Shown piece after piece: positions 26,068-38,581 of a DNA stretch of 64,000 nucleotides. This DNA comes from Auanema rhodensis. Its lineage: Eukaryota > Nematoda > Chromadorea > Rhabditida > Rhabditidae. The translations under genes and the position numbers were made by a program. The notes under the pieces were generated by a model. That model was given only the letters and a program-made list of their open reading frames with translations. It did not search any database and was not told the origin of the DNA. Numbering within the stretch: position 1 is the stretch's first letter; each line of letters starts with the position of its first letter. The stretch covers positions 20,222,688 through 20,286,687 of the forward strand of contig OZ059895.1 of NCBI GenBank assembly GCA_964057225.1. Direction: 5' to 3'.

Positions 26068-26769
26068 ATGTTCACACTTATATCCTCGATTTTCACCCTG
26101 AAGAAATTATTTTTTCGTTGAATAACATTGTCCATCGTCTTTGCCTTGAAAAAAGGAATCTAAAAACATCTACTTCTTGCTAAATTATTTTGAAATTTTT
26201 CGAAAAAATTTTTGTCAAAATGTTTTTGGAAGCAATGTTGAGTGTACATGGAAACTCAACATACACTAATGCATCATTTTTCAAACGATCATAACTAATT
26301 TTTGTATTGAGCGTTTCTCAATGTAGTATAGTGCATTCGATGCGGATTTTTAAGCTGCGTCGATCTGTGTTATCAGATTTGCGCTAGCTTAAAAATGCAC
26401 CGAGATATCAACTGATATATGTTCACACTTATATCCTCGATTTTCACCCTGAAGAAATTATTTTTTCGTTGAATAACATTGTCCATCGTCTTTGCCTTGA
26501 AAAAAGGAATCTAAAAACATCTACTTCTTGCTAAATTATTTTGAAATTTTTCGAAAAAATTTTTGTCAAAATGTTTTTGGAAGCAATGTTGAGTGTACAT
26601 GGAAACTCAACATACACTAATGCATCATTTTTCAAACGATCATAACTAATTTTTGTATTGAGCGTTTCTCAATGTAGTATAGTGCATTCGATGCGGATTT
26701 TTAAGCTGCGTCGATCTGTGTTATCAGATTTGCGCTAGCTTAAAAATGCACCGAGATATCAACTGATAT

Positions 26770-27001
26770 ATGTTCACACTTATATCCTCGATTTTCACCC
26801 TGAAGAAATTATTTTTTCGTTGAATAACATTGTCCATCGTCTTTGCCTTGAAAAAAGGAATCTAAAAACATCTACTTCTTGCTAAATTATTTTGAAATTT
26901 TTCGAAAAAATTTTTGTCAAAATGTTTTTGGAAGCAATGTTGAGTGTACATGGAAACAGATTTGCGCTAGCTTAAAAATGCACCGAGATATCAACTGATA
27001 T
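26770..27001 (+). repeat. Short 232-bp monomer M81, the last one
   Basis: Junction at 26957/26958. No further copy of this deletion occurs in the remaining 37 kb. Confidence 0.95.
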
Positions 27002-27703
27002 ATGTTCACACTTATATCCTCGATTTTCACCCTGAAGAAATTATTTTTTCGTTGAATAACATTGTCCATCGTCTTTGCCTTGAAAAAAGGAATCTAAAAA
27101 CATCTACTTCTTGCTAAATTATTTTGAAATTTTTCGAAAAAATTTTTGTCAAAATGTTTTTGGAAGCAATGTTGAGTGTACATGGAAACTCAACATACAC
27201 TAATGCATCATTTTTCAAACGATCATAACTAATTTTTGTATTGAGCGTTTCTCAATGTAGTATAGTGCATTCGATGCGGATTTTTAAGCTGCGTCGATCT
27301 GTGTTATCAGATTTGCGCTAGCTTAAAAATGCACCGAGATATCAACTGATATATGTTCACACTTATATCCTCGATTTTCACCCTGAAGAAATTATTTTTT
27401 CGTTGAATAACATTGTCCATCGTCTTTGCCTTGAAAAAAGGAATCTAAAAACATCTACTTCTTGCTAAATTATTTTGAAATTTTTCGAAAAAATTTTTGT
27501 CAAAATGTTTTTGGAAGCAATGTTGAGTGTACATGGAAACTCAACATACACTAATGCATCATTTTTCAAACGATCATAACTAATTTTTGTATTGAGCGTT
27601 TCTCAATGTAGTATAGTGCATTCGATGCGGATTTTTAAGCTGCGTCGATCTGTGTTATCAGATTTGCGCTAGCTTAAAAATGCACCGAGATATCAACTGA
27701 TAT

Positions 27704-28756
27704 ATGTTCACACTTATATCCTCGATTTTCACCCTGAAGAAATTATTTTTTCGTTGAATAACATTGTCCATCGTCTTTGCCTTGAAAAAAGGAATCTAAA
27801 AACATCTACTTCTTGCTAAATTATTTTGAAATTTTTCGAAAAAATTTTTGTCAAAATGTTTTTGGAAGCAATGTTGAGTGTACATGGAAACTCAACATAC
27901 ACTAATGCATCATTTTTCAAACGATCATAACTAATTTTTGTATTAAGCGTTTCTCAATGTAGTATAGTGCATTCGATGCGGATTTTTAAGCTGCGTCGAT
28001 CTGTGTTATCAGATTTGCTCTAGCTTAAAAATGCACCGAGATATCAACTGATATATGTTCACACTTATATCCTCGATTTTCACCCTGAAGAAATTATTTT
28101 TTCGTTGAATAACATTGTCCATCGTGTTTGCCTTGAGAAAAGGAATCTAAAAACATCTACTTCTTGCTAAATTATTTTGAAATTTTTCGAAAAAATTTTT
28201 GTCAAAATGTTTTTGGAAGCAATGTTGAGTGTACATGGAAACTCAACATACACTAATGCATCATTTTTCAAACGATCATAACTAATTTTTGTATTGAGCG
28301 TTTCTCAATGTAGTATAGTGCATTCGATGCGGATTTTTAAGCTGCGTCGATCTGTGTTATCAGATTTGCGGTAGCTTAAAAATGCACCGAGATATCAACT
28401 GATATATGTTCACACTTATATCCTCGATTTTCACCCTGAAGAAACTATTTTTTCGTTGAATAACATTGTCCATCGTCTTTGCCTTGAAAAAAGGAATCTA
28501 AAAACATCTACTTCTTGCTAAATTATTTTGATATTTTTCGAAAAAATTTTTGTCAAAATGTTTTTGGAAGCAATGTTGAGTGTACATGGAAACTCAACAT
28601 ACACTAATGCATCATTTTTCAAACGATCATAACTAATTTTTGTATTAAGCGTTTCTCAATGTAGTATAGTGCATTCGATGCGGATTTTTAAGCTGCGTCG
28701 ATCTGTGTTATCAGATTTGCGCTAGCTTAAAAATGCACCGAGATATCAACTGATAT
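27704..28756 (+). repeat. Three-monomer block M84-M86, downstream copy at offset 4325 bp
   Basis: Matches 23379-24431: TTGAGAAAAGG at 28133, TTGCGGTAGC at 28366, then A127T/G242A in M86. M86 also has GAAACTATTTT (T40C-like change near 28445). M86 is the first 'P' monomer of the P-Q-R repeat, so this block links the older array to the new higher-order repeat. Confidence 0.75.
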
Positions 28757-29458
28757 ATGTTCACACTTATATACTCGATTTTCACCCTGAAGAAATTATT
28801 TTTTCGTTGAATAACATTGTCCATCGTCTTCGCCTTGAAAAAAGGAATCTAAAAACATCTACTTCTTGCTAAATTATTTTGAAATTTTTCGAAAAAATTT
28901 TTGTCAAAATGTTTTTGGAAGCAATGTTGAGTGTACATGGAAACTCAACATACACTAATGCATCATTTTTCAAACGATCATAACTAATTTCTGTATTGAG
29001 CGTTTCTCAATGTAGTATAGTGCATTCGATGCGGATTTTTAAGCTGCGTCGATCTGTGTTATCAGATTTGCGCTAGCTTAAAAATGCACCGAGATATCAA
29101 CTGATATATGTTCACACTTATATCCTCGATTTTCACCCTGAAGAAATTATTTTTTCGTTGAATAACATTGTCCATCGTCTTTGCCTTGAAAAAAGGAATC
29201 TAAAAACATCTACTTTTTGCTAAATTATTTTGAAATTTTTCGAAAAAATTTTTGTCAAAATGTTTTTGGAAGCAATGTTGAGTGTACATGGAAACTCAAC
29301 ATACACTAATGCATCATTTTTCAAACGATCATAACTAATTTTTGTATTGAGCGTTTCTCAATGTAGTATAGTGCATTCGATGCGGATTTTTAAGCTGCGT
29401 CGATCTGTGTTATCAGATTTGCGCTAGCTTAAAAATGCACCGAGATATCAACTGATAT
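28406..29458 (+). repeat. P-Q-R trimer unit 1 (1053 bp; M86-M88)
   Basis: P carries A127T and G242A. Q carries C17A (TATACTC), T75C (CTTCGCC) and T235C (ATTTCTG). R carries C109T (ACTTTTTGC). Unlike later P copies, this one has the ordinary GTGCATTCG at 268. Confidence 0.85.
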
Positions 29459-30511
29459 ATGTTCACACTTATATCCTCGATTTTCACCCTGAAGAAATTA
29501 TTTTTTCGTTGAATAACATTGTCCATCGTCTTTGCCTTGAAAAAAGGAATCTAAAAACATCTACTTCTTGCTAAATTATTTTGATATTTTTCGAAAAAAT
29601 TTTTGTCAAAATGTTTTTGGAAGCAATGTTGAGTGTACATGGAAACTCAACATACACTAATGCATCATTTTTCAAACGATCATAACTAATTTTTGTATTA
29701 AGCGTTTCTCAATGTAGTATAGTGCTTTCGATGCGGATTTTTAAGCTGCGTCGATCTGTGTTATCAGATTTGCGCTAGCTTAAAAATGCACCGAGATATC
29801 AACTGATATATGTTCACACTTATATACTCGATTTTCACCCTGAAGAAATTATTTTTTCGTTGAATAACATTGTCCATCGTCTTCGCCTTGAAAAAAGGAA
29901 TCTAAAAACATCTACTTCTTGCTAAATTATTTTGAAATTTTTCGAAAAAATTTTTGTCAAAATGTTTTTGGAAGCAATGTTGAGTGTACATGGAAACTCA
30001 ACATACACTAATGCATCATTTTTCAAACGATCATAACTAATTTCTGTATTGAGCGTTTCTCAATGTAGTATAGTGCATTCGATGCGGATTTTTAAGCTGC
30101 GTCGATCTGTGTTATCAGATTTGCGCTAGCTTAAAAATGCACCGAGATATCAACTGATATATGTTCACACTTATATCCTCGATTTTCACCCTGAAGAAAT
30201 TATTTTTTCGTTGAATAACATTGTCCATCGTCTTTGCCTTGAAAAAAGGAATCTAAAAACATCTACTTTTTGCTAAATTATTTTGAAATTTTTCGAAAAA
30301 ATTTTTGTCAAAATGTTTTTGGAAGCAATGTTGAGTGTACATGGAAACTCAACATACACTAATGCATCATTTTTCAAACGATCATAACTAATTTTTGTAT
30401 TGAGCGTTTCTCAATGTAGTATAGTGCATTCGATGCGGATTTTTAAGCTGCGTCGATCTGTGTTATCAGATTTGCGCTAGCTTAAAAATGCACCGAGATA
30501 TCAACTGATAT
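29459..30511 (+). repeat. P-Q-R trimer unit 2 (M89-M91)
   Basis: Same P, Q and R marker sets, exactly 1053 bp after unit 1. P gains A268T (GTGCTTTCG), which later P copies keep. Confidence 0.88.
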
Positions 30512-31564
30512 ATGTTCACACTTATATCCTCGATTTTCACCCTGAAGAAATTATTTTTTCGTTGAATAACATTGTCCATCGTCTTTGCCTTGAAAAAAGG
30601 AATCTAAAAACATCTACTTCTTGCTAAATTATTTTGATATTTTTCGAAAAAATTTTTGTCAAAATGTTTTTGGAAGCAATGTTGAGTGTACATGGAAACT
30701 CAACATACACTAATGCATCATTTTTCAAACGATCATAACTAATTTTTGTATTAAGCGTTTCTCAATGTAGTATAGTGCTTTCGATGCGGATTTTTAAGCT
30801 GCGTCGATCTGTGTTATCAGATTTGCGCTAGCTTAAAAATGCACCGAGATATCAACTGATATATGTTCACACTTATATACTCGATTTTCACCCTGAAGAA
30901 ATTATTTTTTCGTTGAATAACATTGTCCATCGTCTTCGCCTTGAAAAAAGGAATCTAAAAACATCTACTTCTTGCTAAATTATTTTGAAATTTTTCGAAA
31001 AAATTTTTGTCAAAATGTTTTTGGAAGCAATGTTGAGTGTACATGGAAACTCAACATACACTAATGCATCATTTTTCAAACGATCATAACTAATTTCTGT
31101 ATTGAGCGTTTCTCAATGTAGTATAGTGCATTCGATGCGGATTTTTAAGCTGCGTCGATCTGTGTTATCAGATTTGCGCTAGCTTAAAAATGCACCGAGA
31201 TATCAACTGATATATGTTCACACTTATATCCTCGATTTTCACCCTGAAGAAATTATTTTTTCGTTGAATAACATTGTCCATCGTCTTTGCCTTGAAAAAA
31301 GGAATCTAAAAACATCTACTTTTTGCTAAATTATTCTGAAATTTTTCGAAAAAATTTTTGTCAAAATGTTTTTGGAAGCAATGTTGAGTGTACATGGAAA
31401 CTCAACATACACTAATGCATCATTTTTCAAACGATCATAACTAATTTTTGTATTGAGCGTTTCTCAATGTAGTATAGTGCATTCGATGCGGATTTTTAAG
31501 CTGCGTCGATCTGTGTTATCAGATTTGCGCTAGCTTAAAAATGCACCGAGATATCAACTGATAT
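30512..31564 (+). repeat. P-Q-R trimer unit 3 (M92-M94)
   Basis: Direct tandem copy of unit 2, including A268T in P. R (M94) has a private TTATTCTG change at 123, the same base that is diagnostic of Y and Z in domain B. Confidence 0.88.
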
Positions 31565-32266
31565 ATGTTCACACTTATATACTCGATTTTCACCCTGAAG
31601 AAATTATTTTTTCGTTGAATAACATTGTCCATCGTCTTCGCCTTGAAAAAAGGAATCTAAAAACATCTACTTCTTGCTAAATTATTTTGAAATTTTTCGA
31701 AAAAATTTTTGTCAAAATGTTTTTGGAAGCAATGTTGAGTGTACATGGAAACTCAACATACACTAATGCATCATTTTTCAAACGATCATAACTAATTTCT
31801 GTATTGAGCGTTTCTCAATGTAGTATAGTGCATTCGATGCGGATTTTTAAGCTGCGTCGATCTGTGTTATCAGATTTGCGCTAGCTTAAAAATGCACCGA
31901 GATATCAACTGATATATGTTCACACTTATATCCTCGATTTTCACCCTGAAGAAATTATTTTTTCGTTGAATAACATTGTCCATCGTCTTTGCCTTGAAAA
32001 AAGGAATCTAAAAACATCTACTTTTTGCTAAATTATTTTGAAATTTTTCGAAAAAATTTTTGTCAAAATGTTTTTGGAAGCAATGTTGAGTGTACATGGA
32101 AACTCAACATACACTAATGCATCATTTTTCAAACGATCATAACTAATTTTTGTATTGAGCGTTTCTCAATGTAGTATAGTGCATTCGATGCGGATTTTTA
32201 AGCTGCGTCGATCTGTGTTATCAGATTTGCGCTAGCTTAAAAATGCACCGAGATATCAACTGATAT
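31565..32266 (+). repeat. Q-R dimer lacking P (M95-M96)
   Basis: Q and R markers follow R directly, with spacing 702 instead of 1053 bp between Q copies (30877, 31579 marker positions shifted by two monomers). One P monomer has been lost in register, as unequal exchange predicts. Confidence 0.85.
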
Positions 32267-33319
32267 ATGTTCACACTTATATCCTCGATTTTCACCCTGA
32301 AGAAATTATTTTTTCGTTGAATAACATTGTCCATCGTCTTTGCCTTGAAAAAAGGAATCTAAAAACATCTACTTCTTGCTAAATTATTTTGATATTTTTC
32401 GAAAAAATTTTTGTCAAAATGTTTTTGGAAGCAATGTTGAGTGTACATGGAAACTCAACATACACTAATGCATCATTTTTCAAACGATCATAACTAATTT
32501 TTGTATTAAGCGTTTCTCAATGTAGTATAGTGCTTTCGATGCGGATTTTTAAGCTGCGTCGATCTGTGTTATCAGATTTGCGCTAGCTTAAAAATGCACC
32601 GAGATATCAACTGATATATGTTCACACTTATATACTCGATTTTCACCCTGAAGAAATTATTTTTTCGTTGAATAACATTGTCCATCGTCTTCGCCTTGAA
32701 AAAAGGAATCTAAAAACATCTACTTCTTGCTAAATTATTTTGAAATTTTTCGAAAAAATTTTTGTCAAAATGTTTTTGGAAGCAATGTTGAGTGTACATG
32801 GAAACTCAACATACACTAATGCATCATTTTTCAAACGATCATAACTAATTTCTGTATTGAGCGTTTCTCAATGTAGTATAGTGCATTCGATGCGGATTTT
32901 TAAGCTGCGTCGATCTGTGTTATCAGATTTGCGCTAGCTTAAAAATGCACCGAGATATCAACTGATATATGTTCACACTTATATCCTCGATTTTCACCCT
33001 GAAGAAATTATTTTTTCGTTGAATAACATTGTCCATCGTCTTTGCCTTGAAAAAAGGAATCTAAAAACATCTACTTTTTGCTAAATTATTTTGAAATTTT
33101 TCGAAAAAATTTTTGTCAAAATGTTTTTGGAAGCAATGTTGAGTGTACATGGAAACTCAACATACACTAATGCATCATTTTTCAAACGATCATAACTAAT
33201 TTTTGTATTGAGCGTTTCTCAATGTAGTATAGTGCATTCGATGCGGATTTTTAAGCTGCGTCGATCTGTGTTATCAGATTTGCTCTAGCTTAAAAATGCA
33301 CCGAGATATCAACTGATAT
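32267..33319 (+). repeat. P-Q-R trimer unit 4 (M97-M99)
   Basis: P has A127T, G242A and A268T; Q has C17A, T75C and T235C; R has C109T plus G316T (GCTCTAG). The R with G316T leads into the following four-monomer unit. Confidence 0.85.
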
Positions 33320-34021
33320 ATGTTCACACTTATATCCTCGATTTTCACCCTGAAGAAATTATTTTTTCGTTGAATAACATTGTCCATCGTCTTTGCCTTG
33401 AAAAAAGGAATCTAAAAACATCTACTTCTTGCTAAATTATTTTGAAATTTTTCGAAAAAATTTTTGTCAAAATGTTTTTGGAAGCAATGTTGAGTGTACA
33501 TGGAAACTCAACATACACTAATGCATCATTTTTCAAACGATCATAACTAATTTTTGTATTGAGCGTTTCTCAATGTAGTATAGTGCATTCGATGCGGATT
33601 TTTAAGCTGCGTCGATCTGTGTTATCAGATTTGCTCTAGCTTAAAAATGCACCGAGATATCAACTGATATATGTTCACACTTATATCCTCGATTTTCACC
33701 CTGAAGAAATTATTTTTTCGTTGAATAACATTGTCCATCGTCTTCGCCTTGAAAAAAGGAATCTAAAAACATCTACTTCTTGCTAAATTATTTTGAAATT
33801 TTTCGAAAAAATTTTTGTCAAAATGTTTTTGGAAGCAATGTTGAGTGTACATGGAAACTCAACATACACTAATGCATCATTTTTCAAACGATCATAACTA
33901 ATTTTTGTATTAAGCGTTTCTCAATGTAGTATAGTGCATTCGATGCGGATTTTTAAGCTGCGTCGATCTGTGTTATCAGATTTGCGCTAGCTTAAAAATG
34001 CACCGAGATATCAACTGATAT
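32618..34021 (+). repeat. 1404-bp four-monomer unit, copy 1 (M98-M101)
   Basis: Order is Q, then R with G316T, then a monomer with G316T, then a T75C monomer with G242A. It overlaps the last P-Q-R unit, sharing its Q and R. Confidence 0.8.
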
Positions 34022-35425
34022 ATGTTCACACTTATATACTCGATTTTCACCCTGAAGAAATTATTTTTTCGTTGAATAACATTGTCCATCGTCTTCGCCT
34101 TGAAAAAAGGAATCTAAAAACATCTACTTCTTGCTAAATTATTTTGAAATTTTTCGAAAAAATTTTTGTCAAAATGTTTTTGGAAGCAATGTTGAGTGTA
34201 CATGGAAACTCAACATACACTAATGCATCATTTTTCAAACGATCATAACTAATTTCTGTATTGAGCGTTTCTCAATGTAGTATAGTGCATTCGATGCGGA
34301 TTTTTAAGCTGCGTCGATCTGTGTTATCAGATTTGCGCTAGCTTAAAAATGCACCGAGATATCAACTGATATATGTTCACACTTATATCCTCGATTTTCA
34401 CCCTGAAGAAATTATTTTTTCGTTGAATAACATTGTCCATCGTCTTTGCCTTGAAAAAAGGAATCTAAAAACATCTACTTTTTGCTAAATTATTTTGAAA
34501 TTTTTCGAAAAAATTTTTGTCAAAATGTTTTTGGAAGCAATGTTGAGTGTACATGGAAACTCAACATACACTAATGCATCATTTTTCAAACGATCATAAC
34601 TAATTTTTGTATTGAGCGTTTCTCAATGTAGTATAGTGCATTCGATGCGGATTTTTAAGCTGCGTCGATCTGTGTTATCAGATTTGCTCTAGCTTAAAAA
34701 TGCACCGAGATATCAACTGATATATGTTCACACTTATATCCTCGATTTTCACCCTGAAGAAATTATTTTTTCGTTGAATAACATTGTCCATCGTCTTTGC
34801 CTTGAAAAAAGGAATCTAAAAACATCTACTTCTTGCTAAATTATTTTGAAATTTTTCGAAAAAATTTTTGTCAAAATGTTTTTGGAAGCAATGTTGAGTG
34901 TACATGGAAACTCAACATACACTAATGCATCATTTTTCAAACGATCATAACTAATTTTTGTATTGAGCGTTTCTCAATGTAGTATAGTGCATTCGATGCG
35001 GATTTTTAAGCTGCGTCGATCTGTGTTATCAGATTTGCTCTAGCTTAAAAATGCACCGAGATATCAACTGATATATGTTCACACTTATATCCTCGATTTT
35101 CACCCTGAAGAAATTATTTTTTCGTTGAATAACATTGTCCATCGTCTTCGCCTTGAAAAAAGGAATCTAAAAACATCTACTTCTTGCTAAATTATTTTGA
35201 AATTTTTCGAAAAAATTTTTGTCAAAATGTTTTTGGAAGCAATGTTGAGTGTACATGGAAACTCAACATACACTAATGCATCATTTTTCAAACGATCATA
35301 ACTAATTTTTGTATTGAGCGTTTCTCAATGTAGTATAGTGCATTCGATGCGGATTTTTAAGCTGCGTCGATCTGTGTTATCAGATTTGCGCTAGCTTAAA
35401 AATGCACCGAGATATCAACTGATAT
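34022..35425 (+). repeat. 1404-bp four-monomer unit, copy 2 (M102-M105)
   Basis: Repeats the order of 32618-34021 at offset 1404 bp: Q marker at 34036 against 32632. The last monomer (M105) keeps T75C but has G242 instead of A242. This is the right edge of domain A. Confidence 0.8.
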
Positions 35426-35775
35426 AAGTTCACACTTATATCCTCGATTTTCACCCTGAAGAAATTATTTTTTCGTTGAAAAACATTGTCCATCGTCTTT
35501 GCCTTGAAAAAGGAATCTAAAAACATCTACTTCTTGCTAAATTATTTTGAAATTTTTCGAAAAAAATTTTGTCAAAATGTTTTTGGAAGCAATGTTGAGT
35601 GTACATGGAAACTCAACATACACTAATGCATCATTTTTCAAACGATCATAACTAATTTTTGTATTAAGCGTTTCTCAATGTAGTATAGTGCATTCGATGC
35701 GGATTTTTAAGCTGCGTCGATCTGTGTTATCAGATTTGCTCTAGCTTAAAAATGCACCGAGATATCAACTGATAT
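35426..35775 (+). repeat. 350-bp monomer M106, founder-like form of the '350' subtype
   Basis: Linked markers are A2 (AAGTTC), GTTGAAAAAC at 35475, one A lost in the 82-87 run, C109 and CGAAAAAAATTTT near 35558. This set recurs in M112, M114, M129, M130 and M137. Confidence 0.85.
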
Positions 35776-36477
35776 ATGTTCACACTTATATCCTCGATTT
35801 TCACCCTGAAGAAATCATTTTTTCGTTGAATAACATTGTCCATCGTCTTTGCCTTGAAAAAAGGAATCTAAAAACATCTACTTCTTGCTAAATTATTTTG
35901 AAATTTTTCGAAAAAATTTTTGTCAAAATGTTTTTGGAAGCAATGTTGAGTGTACATGGAAACTCAACATACACTAATGCATCATTTTTCAAACGATCAT
36001 AACTAATTTTTGTATTGAGCGTTTCTCAATGTAGTATAGTGCATTCGATGCGGATTTTTAAGCTGCGTCGATCTGTGTTATCAGATTTGCGCTAGCTTAA
36101 AAATGCACCGAGATATCAACTGATATAAGTTCACACTTATATCCTCGATTTTCACCCTGAAGAATTAATTTTTTCGTTGAATAACAATGTCCATCGTCTT
36201 CGCCTTGAAAAAAGGAATCTAAAAACATCTACTTTTTGCTAAATTATTTTGAAATTTTTCGAAAAAATTTTTGTCAAAATGTTTTTGGAAGCAATGTTGA
36301 GTGTACATGGAAACTCAACATACACTAATGCATCATTTTTCAAACGATCATAACTAATTTTTGTATTAAGCGTTTCTCAATGTAGTATAGTGCATTCGAT
36401 GCGGATTTTTAAGCTGCGTCGATCTGTGTTATCAGATTTGCGCTAGCTTAAAAATGCACCGAGATATCAACTGATAT

Positions 36478-37179
36478 AAGTTCACACTTATATCCTCGAT
36501 TTTCACCCTGAAGAATTAATTTTTTCGTTGAATAACAATGTCCATCGTCTTTGCCTTGAAAAAAGGAATCTAAAAACATCTACTTTTTGATAAATTATTT
36601 TAAAATTTTTCGAAAAAATTTTTGTCAAAATGTTTTTGGAAGCAATGTTGAGTGTACATGGAAACTCAACATACACTAATGCATCATTTTTTAAACGATC
36701 ATAACTAATTTTTGTATTAAGCGTTTCTCAATGTAGTATAGTGCATTCGATGCGGATTTTTAAGCTGCGTCGATCTGTGTTATCAGATTTGCGCTAGCTT
36801 AAAAATGCACCGAGATATCAACTGATATAAGTTCACACTTATATCCTCGATTTTCACCCTGAAGAATTAATTTTTTCGTTGAGTAACATTGTCCATCGTC
36901 TTTGCCTTAAAAAAAGGAATCTAAAAACATCTACTTTTTGATAAATTATTTTAAAATTTTTCGAAAAAATTTTTGTCAAAATGTTTTTGGAAGCAATGTT
37001 GAGTGTACATGGAAACTCAACATACACTAATGCATCATTTTTCAAACGATCATAACTAATTTTTGTATTAAGCGTTTCTCAATGTAGTCTAGTGCATCCG
37101 ATGCGGATTTTTAAGCTGCGTCGATCTGTGTTATCAGATTTGCTCTAGCTTAAAAATGCACCGAGATATCAACTGATAT
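36478..37179 (+). repeat. Divergent dimer M109-M110
   Basis: Both monomers share TTTTTGATAAATTA and TTTTAAAATTT (near 36585-36605 and 36935-36957), seen nowhere else in the window. M110 adds GAGTAACATT, CCTTAAAAAAAGG and GTAGTCTAGTGCATCC, making it one of the most diverged copies. These changes happen to open a minus-strand frame at 36854-37045, which is rejected as a gene. Confidence 0.8.
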
Positions 37180-37880
37180 ATGTTCACACTTATATCCTCG
37201 ATTTTCACCCTGAAGAAATTATTTTTTCGTTGAATAACATTGTCCATCGTCTTTGCCTTGAAAAAAGGAATCTAAAAACATCTACTTCTTGCTAAATTAT
37301 TTTGAAATTTTTCGAAAAAATTTTTGTCAAAATGTTTTTGGAAGCAATGTTGAGTGTACATGGAAACTCAACATACACTAATGCATCATTTTTCAAACGA
37401 TCATAACTAATTTTTGTATTGAGCGTTTCTCAATGTAGTATAGTGCATTCGATGCGGATTTTTAAGCTGCGTCGATCTGTGTTATCAGATTTGCGCTAGC
37501 TTAAAAATGCACCGAGATATCAACTGATATAAGTTCACACTTATATCCTCGATTTTCACCCTGAAGAAATTATTTTTTCGTTGAAAAACATTGTCCATCG
37601 TCTTTGCCTTGAAAAAGGAATCTAAAAACATCTACTTCTTGCTAAATTATTTTGAAATTTTTCGAAAAAAATTTTGTCAAAATGTTTTTGGAAGCAATGT
37701 TGAGTGTACATGGAAACTCAACATACACTAATGCATCATTTTTCAAACGATCATAACTAATTTTTGTATTAAGCGTTTCTCAATGTAGTATAGTGCATTC
37801 GATGCGGATTTTTAAGCTGCGTCGATCTGTGTTATCAGATTTGCTCTAGCTTAAAAATGCACCGAGATATCAACTGATAT
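37180..37880 (+). repeat. 701-bp dimer, copy 1 (type I + 350 subtype; M111-M112)
   Basis: A type I monomer followed by a 350-bp A2 monomer (GTTGAAAAAC at 37580). M111 starts the dimer with G242. Confidence 0.8.
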
Positions 37881-38581
37881 ATGTTCACACTTATATCCTC
37901 GATTTTCACCCTGAAGAAATTATTTTTTCGTTGAATAACATTGTCCATCGTCTTTGCCTTGAAAAAAGGAATCTAAAAACATCTACTTCTTGCTAAATTA
38001 TTTTGAAATTTTTCGAAAAAATTTTTGTCAAAATGTTTTTGGAAGCAATGTTGAGTGTACATGGAAACTCAACATACACTAATGCATCATTTTTCAAACG
38101 ATCATAACTAATTTTTGTATTGAGCGTTTCTCAATGTAGTATAGTGCATTCGATGCGGATTTTTAAGCTGCGTCGATCTGTGTTATCAGATTTGCGCTAG
38201 CTTAAAAATGCACCGAGATATCAACTGATATAAGTTCACACTTATATCCTCGATTTTCACCCTGAAGAAATTATTTTTTCGTTGAAAAACATTGTCCATC
38301 GTCTTTGCCTTGAAAAAGGAATCTAAAAACATCTACTTCTTGCTAAATTATTTTGAAATTTTTCGAAAAAAATTTTGTCAAAATGTTTTTGGAAGCAATG
38401 TTGAGTGTACATGGAAACTCAACATACACTAATGCATCATTTTTCAAACGATCATAACTAATTTTTGTATTAAGCGTTTCTCAATGTAGTATAGTGCATT
38501 CGATGCGGATTTTTAAGCTGCGTCGATCTGTGTTATCAGATTTGCGCTAGCTTAAAAATGCACCGAGATATCAACTGATAT
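37881..38581 (+). repeat. 701-bp dimer, copy 2 (M113-M114)
   Basis: Tandem copy of 37180-37880: GTTGAAAAAC recurs at 38281, offset 701. M106-M107 contain the same two monomer kinds in the opposite order, so the pair probably predates this duplication. Confidence 0.8.

Larger units (their letters stand above)
1..35425 (+). repeat. Domain A: type I satellite (M1-M105)
   Basis: These 105 monomers share T2, A39/T41 and T61 and mostly C109. Much of the left half is nearly uniform, with variants confined to a few positions: 72, 75, 98, 127, 242 and 316. All twelve 232-bp monomers lie here, in the first 27 kb. From 28406 the domain turns into a P-Q-R three-monomer higher-order repeat. There is no coding content. 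Confidence 0.9.
35426..38581 (+). repeat. Transition zone between type I and type II (M106-M114)
   Basis: Type I monomers (M107, M111, M113, with T2, C109 and G242) alternate with 350-bp monomers carrying A2 (M106, M112, M114) and with type II monomers (M108-M110, with A2, T39/A41 and G242A). The switch from domain A to B is interdigitated over about 3 kb and not a single sharp junction. Confidence 0.8.

Noticed and set aside
36854-37045. 63-codon open frame on the minus strand, starting at TTG
   Set aside because: It lies within the divergent monomer M110 and is opened by its private substitutions. It has no ATG start and no equivalent in other monomers.
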